Shown: piece after piece, positions 57,232 to 64,000 of the stretch
Layout of the letters: each line of letters opens with the position of its first letter
Position numbering within the stretch: the stretch's first letter is position 1
From: Azotobacter beijerinckii
GTDB lineage: Bacteria; Pseudomonadota; Gammaproteobacteria; Pseudomonadales; Pseudomonadaceae
Length of the DNA stretch: 64,000 nucleotides
Assembly: GCF_900110885.1 (NCBI RefSeq)
Contig: NZ_FOFJ01000007.1
Coordinates: 62,001 to 126,000 of the forward strand
Direction of reading: 5' to 3'
Position numbers and translations under genes: made by a program
Notes under the pieces: generated by a model
Seen by the model: the letters and a program-made list of their open reading frames with translations, nothing else
What the model was told of the DNA's origin: nothing
Databases searched by the model: none

Positions 57232-58545
57232 TCACACCGCGTCGCGCGGCAGCACCAGCCCCAGCGGCAGACAGACCCGCGCCTCCAGGCCGCCGCCCGG
57301 GCGGTTGCGCAGCTCGACGCTGCCGCCGTGCTGGGCGGCGATGCGCTTGACGATGGCCAGGCCCAGGCCGGTCCCGGTCCCGCCGCGGGCGCGGTCGCCG
57401 CGGGTGAAGGGATTGAAGATCTCGTCCATCTCCGCCGGGTCGATGCCGGCGCCGCGGTCGAGCACGCTGAGCACCACGTAGGGCGAGCCCTGGTCGCCGG
57501 CCACGTAGGCGGCGACCTCGACCTGTTCGCCGCCGTGGCGCAGGGCGTTCTGCACCAGATTGCCGAGCAACCGCTTGATCGACACCCGGCGCAAGGGGAA
57601 CGGCGGAATCGGCCGCAGGCACAGGCGCACCCGCTCGCCGTTCTGGTTGAACGGCGTCACCACCTCCTGCACCAGCTCGCCCAGCTCGAGCTGCTCCACC
57701 GGCTCGTCGCGGCCGTCTCGGATGAAGGCGAGGAACTGGTCGAGGATGGCGTCCATGTCCTCGATGTCGCGCACCATGTCCTCGGTCAGCTCGGCGTCGC
57801 TGCCGAGCAGTTCCAGGGACAGGCGCAGGCGGGTCAGCGGGGTGCGCAGGTCGTGGGACACCCCGGCCAGCATCAGCTCGCGCTCGCGAGCGGCCTGCTC
57901 GACGTCGGCGGACATCTGGTTGAAGGCGCGGTACAGCTCGGTCATCTCGCTCGGCGTGTCGCTGACCGGCAGGTGCACGCTGCGGCCCTGGCCGATCTGC
58001 CGGGCGGCGAACATCAGCAGCTTGAGCGGCGCGTTCAACTGGCGGACGAAGATCCAGGCGGCGGCGGTGGAGAACAGACCGATGCCGAAGAGCCAGCCGA
58101 GCACGCTCCAGATCCGCTGGCCGCGCAGCGGGTGCGGGTACATGGGAATCCGCAGCCAGTCCGGCCCCAGGTTGGGCGCATAGACCCAGAGCGCCAGGCT
58201 CGGCTGGGAGCGCATCCGCACCAGGGTCTGCGGGCCCAGCTCGCCCTGCATCTGGCGCTGGAAGATCTCGCTGTACGGCCAGTGGTACTCGCCGGGCGGC
58301 ACGTTTTCCGAGTCGCCCTGCACCAGCCCGGCCGCCTCGGCGATGCGCGGGCGGTCCCGCTCGTCCGCGGCCCAGTAGGCGCGCAGGGTCAGCGCGGCGC
58401 CGTGGCTGTACTGGCGATCCACCAGTACGTCCTCGTTCATCATCAGGTAGACCAGGGTCAGCGCCTTGGAAAACAGCACCACCATCAGGACCAGCCAGAG
58501 GGTGCGGGCGAAGAAGCTTTGCGGGAACCAGAGCGGGGTTTTCAT
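57232..58545 (-). CDS. envZ: EnvZ/AmgS-type sensor histidine kinase
   Basis: The 437-residue kinase has two membrane helices (about 12-36 and 148-170) enclosing a periplasmic sensor domain. A HAMP domain (about 170-225), the phospho-acceptor His231 in AGVSHDLRTPLTRLRLS, and the N, G1 (SVLDRGAGID) and G2 (GGTGTGLGLAIV) ATP boxes follow. Together with ompR it forms a two-component system; the Pseudomonas homologue (AmgRS) guards against aminoglycoside-induced membrane stress. ompR lies 70 bases upstream on the same strand. Confidence 0.93.
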   Translation of the reverse strand: MKTPLWFPQSFFARTLWLVLMVVLFSKALTLVYLMMNEDVLVDRQYSHGAALTLRAYWAADERDRPRIAEAAGLVQGDSENVPPGEYHWPYSEIFQRQMQGELGPQTLVRMRSQPSLALWVYAPNLGPDWLRIPMYPHPLRGQRIWSVLGWLFGIGLFSTAAAWIFVRQLNAPLKLLMFAARQIGQGRSVHLPVSDTPSEMTELYRAFNQMSADVEQAARERELMLAGVSHDLRTPLTRLRLSLELLGSDAELTEDMVRDIEDMDAILDQFLAFIRDGRDEPVEQLELGELVQEVVTPFNQNGERVRLCLRPIPPFPLRRVSIKRLLGNLVQNALRHGGEQVEVAAYVAGDQGSPYVVLSVLDRGAGIDPAEMDEIFNPFTRGDRARGGTGTGLGLAIVKRIAAQHGGSVELRNRPGGGLEARVCLPLGLVLPRDAV

Positions 58546-58615
58546 CGGGGCACTACCAGCGGAACGCGCGAACGGGGCGCCGGCCCGGACGGCCGGCCGG
58601 CGATGGCGGGATCGT

Positions 58616-59353
58616 TCAGCGGTTGCCGTCCGGGACGAACACGTAGCCGACGCCCCACACGGTCTGGATGTAGCGCGGCTTGGAGGGGTCCGGCTCGATC
58701 AGCCGGCGCAGGCGCGAGATCTGCACGTCGATGGAGCGCTCCAGGGCGTCCCATTCGCGGCCGCGGGCGAGGCTCATCAGCTTGTCGCGGGTCAGCGGCT
58801 CGCGGGCGTGCTGGACCAGCGCCTTGAGCACGGCGAACTCGCCGGTGGTGAGCATCTGCACCTGGTCGCCCTTGGTCAGCTCGCGGGTGGCCAGGGACAA
58901 CCGGTAGTCGCCGAAGCGCACGACCTCCTCCTCGCCGGCCGGCGCGCCCGGCACCACCGGCACCTGGCGGCGCAGCACGGCCTTGATCCGCGCCAGCAGC
59001 TCGCGGGGGTTGAACGGCTTGGCCAGGTAGTCGTCGGCGCCCAGCTCCAGCCCCTGGATGCGGCTGCTCTCGTCGCCCTTGGCGGTGAGCATGATGATCG
59101 GCACCCGGTTGTCGCTCTCGCGCAGCCGCCGACAGGCGGACAGGCCGTCCTCGCCGGGCAGCATCAGGTCGAGCACCAGCAGGTTGAAGAGTTCGCGGCT
59201 GAGCAGGCGGTCCATCTGCTCGGCGTTCTCCACCGCCCGCACGCGGTAGCCCTGCTCGTTGAGAAAGCGCTCCAGCAGATGCCGCAGGCGGGGGTCGTCG
59301 TCGACGACGAGGATCTTTTCGCCTTCCGGCGCGGCGCTGACTGTGCTGTTCAT
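58616..59353 (-). CDS. ompR: OmpR/AmgR-type response regulator
   Basis: The 245-residue protein has a receiver domain (phosphoryl acceptor Asp62 in [14 protein letters not shown]; acidic pocket VVDDD; Lys in [15 protein letters not shown]). An OmpR winged helix follows ([28 protein letters not shown]). The ATG at 59353 has CAGGAG upstream. Co-transcribed with envZ. Confidence 0.95.
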   Translation of the reverse strand: MNSTVSAAPEGEKILVVDDDPRLRHLLERFLNEQGYRVRAVENAEQMDRLLSRELFNLLVLDLMLPGEDGLSACRRLRESDNRVPIIMLTAKGDESSRIQGLELGADDYLAKPFNPRELLARIKAVLRRQVPVVPGAPAGEEEVVRFGDYRLSLATRELTKGDQVQMLTTGEFAVLKALVQHAREPLTRDKLMSLARGREWDALERSIDVQISRLRRLIEPDPSKPRYIQTVWGVGYVFVPDGNR

Positions 59354-59499
59354 CGGGACTCCTGGCAACGATCGTGCGCAATTATGACGCAGCCCGGGGA
59401 AAGCGGCGGCCAACCATTGTTAGCAGATTTTACCCGCCCCCGCGGCATCGCCATCGTCAGCAAGGCGCACCGCGCCGCCCCGCACCGTCACCCGGCCGT

Positions 59500-59505
59500 T
59501 ATAAT
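59500..59505 (+). promoter_or_regulatory. Candidate -10 box of tex
   Basis: TATAAT is a perfect -10 hexamer 54 bases before the tex ATG in otherwise GC-rich sequence. No clear -35 is visible. Confidence 0.5.
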
Positions 59506-59559
59506 CGCGCTCCCCTGTGGCCGCCGCGGCCACCTTCCCCCGCCCATGCAGGAAGTCAT

Positions 59560-61875
<2,316 letters not shown>

Positions 61876-61880
61876 ACCCC

Positions 61881-62270
61881 GTGAGCATGCAAGAAGAAGC
61901 CATCGGCAAGAGCAGCGCCTTCGGGCGCCTGCTCGGCCTGGAGATCCTCGCCGCCGCCGGCGGCGAGGCGACGGTGCGCCTGGCCATGCACGACGGCCTG
62001 CGCAACCTGCACGGCAAGCTGCACGGCGGCGCGCTGTTCTCGCTGATCGACAGCGCCATGGGCCAGGCCAGCCACAGCCTGAGCGACGGCACCCCGGACA
62101 GCGTCACCCTGGAATGCAAGGTCAACTACATCCGCCCGGTCAGCGAGGGCGAGCTGACCTGCCGCGCCTGGGTCGAGCACAACGGCAAGCGCACCCAGGT
62201 GATCGAGGCCGAAGTGCATCAGCACGGCAAGCTGGTGGCCAAGGCGCTGGCCACCTTCGCCCGCCTGTAG
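61881..62270 (+). CDS. PaaI-type hotdog thioesterase
   Basis: The 129-residue protein has the hotdog core with LHGKLHGGALFSLIDSAMGQAS and TLECKVNYIRPVSEGELTCRA, typical of PaaI/YdiI acyl-CoA thioesterases. The GTG at 61881 is favoured by a GAGGA ten bases upstream; the ATG at 61887 is an alternative. It is probably co-transcribed with tex and ends before a hairpin at 62293-62316. Confidence 0.88.
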   Translation: MSMQEEAIGKSSAFGRLLGLEILAAAGGEATVRLAMHDGLRNLHGKLHGGALFSLIDSAMGQASHSLSDGTPDSVTLECKVNYIRPVSEGELTCRAWVEHNGKRTQVIEAEVHQHGKLVAKALATFARL

Positions 62271-62292
62271 CCTCCGGCCTTCGGACGCGCCT

Positions 62293-62316
62293 GGCCGCGA
62301 CGCTCCCGTCGCGGCC
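62293..62316 (+). terminator. Hairpin after the tex-thioesterase unit
   Basis: GGCCGCGACG (62293-62302) pairs perfectly with CGTCGCGGCC (62307-62316), 22 bases after the stop. No T-tract. Confidence 0.6.
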
Positions 62317-62434
62317 AAGGCCACGCCTCCCGCCGTCCCGCCGCCGTTTCCCCTTCGGCCCAAGGCCGACAATACTTGTATAGCCCCCCGTCGATCCCCA
62401 TATTGGCGCGATTGTCGCGTGAAGGAATCCGAAC

Positions 62435-64000
62435 TTGAGCGAGCTTCTCTCCCGTCGCCTGGCCCTGCTGGGCGAGCCCGCCAACCTGTCCCTGCTCAGG
62501 CATTGCCTGCACGGCATCGAGCGGGAATGCCTGCGCGTCGACGCCGGCGGACAGCTGGCGCAGACCCCCCACCCGGCGGCGCTCGGTTCGGCACTGACTC
62601 ATCCGCAGATCACCACCGACTATTCCGAGGCGCTGCTGGAGTTCATCACGCCCGCCGAGAGCGACCCGGCGGCGACCCTCGCCGAGCTGGAACGCGTCCA
62701 CCGCTTCGCCTGCGCCACGCTCGACGGCGAATACCTGTGGAGCCCGTCGATGCCCTGCCCGCTGCCGGCCGAAGAGGACATCCCCATCGCCCGCTACGGC
62801 AGCTCCCACATCGGCCGGCTCAAGCACGTCTACCGCAAGGGACTGGCGCTGCGCTACGGCAAGACCATGCAGTGCATCGCCGGCATCCACTACAACTTCT
62901 CCCTGCCGGAAGCCCTCTGGCCGCGGCTGCAGCAGGCCGAGGGCGACACCCGCGGCGTCCGCGACTTCCAGTCCGAGCGCTACATCGCGCTGATCCGCAA
63001 CTTCCGCCGCTACAGCTGGCTCCTGATGTACCTGTTCGGCGCCTCGCCGGCGCTCGACAAGAGCTTCCTGCGCGGCCGCCCGCACCACCTGCAGGAACTC
63101 GATGCCGAGACCCTCTACCTGCCCTGGGCGACCAGTCTGCGGATGAGCGATTTGGGCTACCAGAACAACGCCCAGGCCGGCCTGACCCCCTGCTACAACG
63201 ACCTGACCAGCTACACCGACAGCCTGCGCCGGGCGGTCTCCACCCCCTACGCGCCCTACGCCGCGATCGGCACCCAGCGCGACGGCGAATGGCTGCAGCT
63301 CAACACCAACGTGCTGCAGATCGAAAACGAGTACTACTCGAGCATCCGCCCCAAGCGCGTCACCGGCAGCGGCGAGCGGCCGATCCAGGCGCTGGTCGCC
63401 CGCGGCGTGCAGTACGTCGAGGTGCGCTGCCTGGACATCGACCCCTTCCTGCCGCTGGGCATCGATCTCGACGAGGCGCGCTTCCTCGACGTCTTCCTGC
63501 TGTTCTGCGCCCTCGAGGACAGCCCCTGCCTGGCCCCGGAAGAATGCGCCAGCTGCACCGGCAACTTCCTCAAGGTGGTCAAGGAGGGCCGCCGCCCCGG
63601 CCTGCACCTGCAGCGCCAGGGCAAGCCGGTACGCTTCGCCGACTGGGCCGGCGAGCTGCTCGAGCGCCTGCAGCCCTTCGCCGAGCTGTTCGACCGGGCC
63701 CATGGCGGCGAACGCTACCGCAGCGCCCTGCGCGCCCAGCAGGCCAAGGTCGCCGACCCCGACCTCACCCCCTCGGCCAGAGTCCTCGCGACCCTGCGCG
63801 AGCACGGCGAAAGCTTCACCGCCTTCGCCCTGCGCCAGAGCCTGGCCCACGCCGAAACCTTCCGCGCCCGCCCGCTGGGCGAAGAGGAACGCCAGGCCTT
63901 CGAGGACGAGGCCCGCGCCTCGCTGGCCGAACAGGCCGAACTGGAGCGCCAGGACACCGGCAGCTTCGACGACTTCGTCGCGGCCTATCAGGCGAGCATC
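62435..64000 (+). CDS. gshA: Glutamate-cysteine ligase (3' end cut by window)
   Basis: The frame is open for 522 codons to the window end, close to the full length of Pseudomonas GshA (about 527). It catalyses the first step of glutathione synthesis. [83 protein letters not shown] and [11 protein letters not shown] are class I GCL signatures. The TTG at 62435 is chosen as the start because GAAGGAA lies seven bases upstream and the sequence [11 protein letters not shown] follows directly; no in-frame ATG lies nearby. Confidence 0.94.
   Translation, partial: MSELLSRRLALLGEPANLSLLRHCLHGIERECLRVDAGGQLAQTPHPAALGSALTHPQITTDYSEALLEFITPAESDPAATLAELERVHRFACATLDGEYLWSPSMPCPLPAEEDIPIARYGSSHIGRLKHVYRKGLALRYGKTMQCIAGIHYNFSLPEALWPRLQQAEGDTRGVRDFQSERYIALIRNFRRYSWLLMYLFGASPALDKSFLRGRPHHLQELDAETLYLPWATSLRMSDLGYQNNAQAGLTPCYNDLTSYTDSLRRAVSTPYAPYAAIGTQRDGEWLQLNTNVLQIENEYYSSIRPKRVTGSGERPIQALVARGVQYVEVRCLDIDPFLPLGIDLDEARFLDVFLLFCALEDSPCLAPEECASCTGNFLKVVKEGRRPGLHLQRQGKPVRFADWAGELLERLQPFAELFDRAHGGERYRSALRAQQAKVADPDLTPSARVLATLREHGESFTAFALRQSLAHAETFRARPLGEEERQAFEDEARASLAEQAELERQDTGSFDDFVAAYQASI

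Overview
The window is a 64 kb piece of a high-GC gammaproteobacterial chromosome. Gene content and order point to the family Pseudomonadaceae, most likely Azotobacter or a close Pseudomonas relative. This is judged from remembered gene order (metK / ArsR-methyltransferase / tkt / epd / pgk / fba; fabY / cysQ / nudE / yrfG; pckA / hslO; hslR / rimB / rimK / envZ / ompR / tex / thioesterase / gshA), from FabY, which is typical of pseudomonads, and from REP-like palindromes. No database search was possible, so the genus is an inference. No rRNA, tRNA or CRISPR array was seen.

Layout. (1) 1-9.1 kb: slipin plus NfeD membrane pair, YccS-like membrane protein, di-heme peroxidase-like protein, short GreA/B-like protein, DUF808 membrane protein, and a translationally coupled Fic protein / YgjP-like metallopeptidase pair. 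(2) 9.2-17.5 kb: central carbon block on the minus strand (fba, pgk, epd, tkt), facing away from an ArsR-methyltransferase and metK. The shared tkt/ArsR intergenic region carries a mirrored motif and a perfect palindrome. (3) 17.5-24.1 kb: fabY with a long structured leader, the cysQ-nudE pair, a HAD nucleotidase, a glycine-zipper protein with a His-rich tail, and a cardiolipin synthase. (4) 24.2-33.2 kb: an accessory segment of visibly different base composition. It has a frameshifted outer-membrane efflux gene, a TetR regulator, a membrane-fusion lipoprotein, an RND pump resembling TriC, and an extra intact FabF-type ketoacyl-ACP synthase. Debris follows (aldehyde dehydrogenase scrap, broken TSUP permease). 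Two palindromes of identical architecture sit in front of the OMF/TetR and MFP genes. (5) 33.2-36.1 kb: pckA and hslO. (6) 36.1-55.3 kb: an exopolysaccharide locus. A tightly packed plus-strand run of 13 genes is followed by a minus-strand GNAT/FemAB-like gene and a plus-strand GNAT plus YdjC/ChbG-type deacetylase pair. (7) 55.3-64 kb: conserved core (hslR, rimB, rimK, envZ, ompR, tex, thioesterase, gshA cut by the window end).

How the parts work together. The exopolysaccharide locus has most parts of a Wzx/Wzy-type pathway: UDP-glucuronate and UDP-galacturonate supply, an initiating phosphoglycosyl transferase, glycosyltransferases, flippase, polymerase, a chain-length protein, a lipoprotein exporter, two deacetylases and a secreted hydrolase-like protein. 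Its separate cytoplasmic ATPase partner has lost the P-loop lysine. The accessory segment pairs an efflux pump with a spare condensing enzyme, which suggests (inference only) protection against an inhibitor of fatty-acid synthesis. The most discussable novelties are that pump/KAS module with its paired operators, the degenerate EPS ATPase, the unassigned secreted EPS enzyme, and the mirrored tkt/ArsR regulatory motif.
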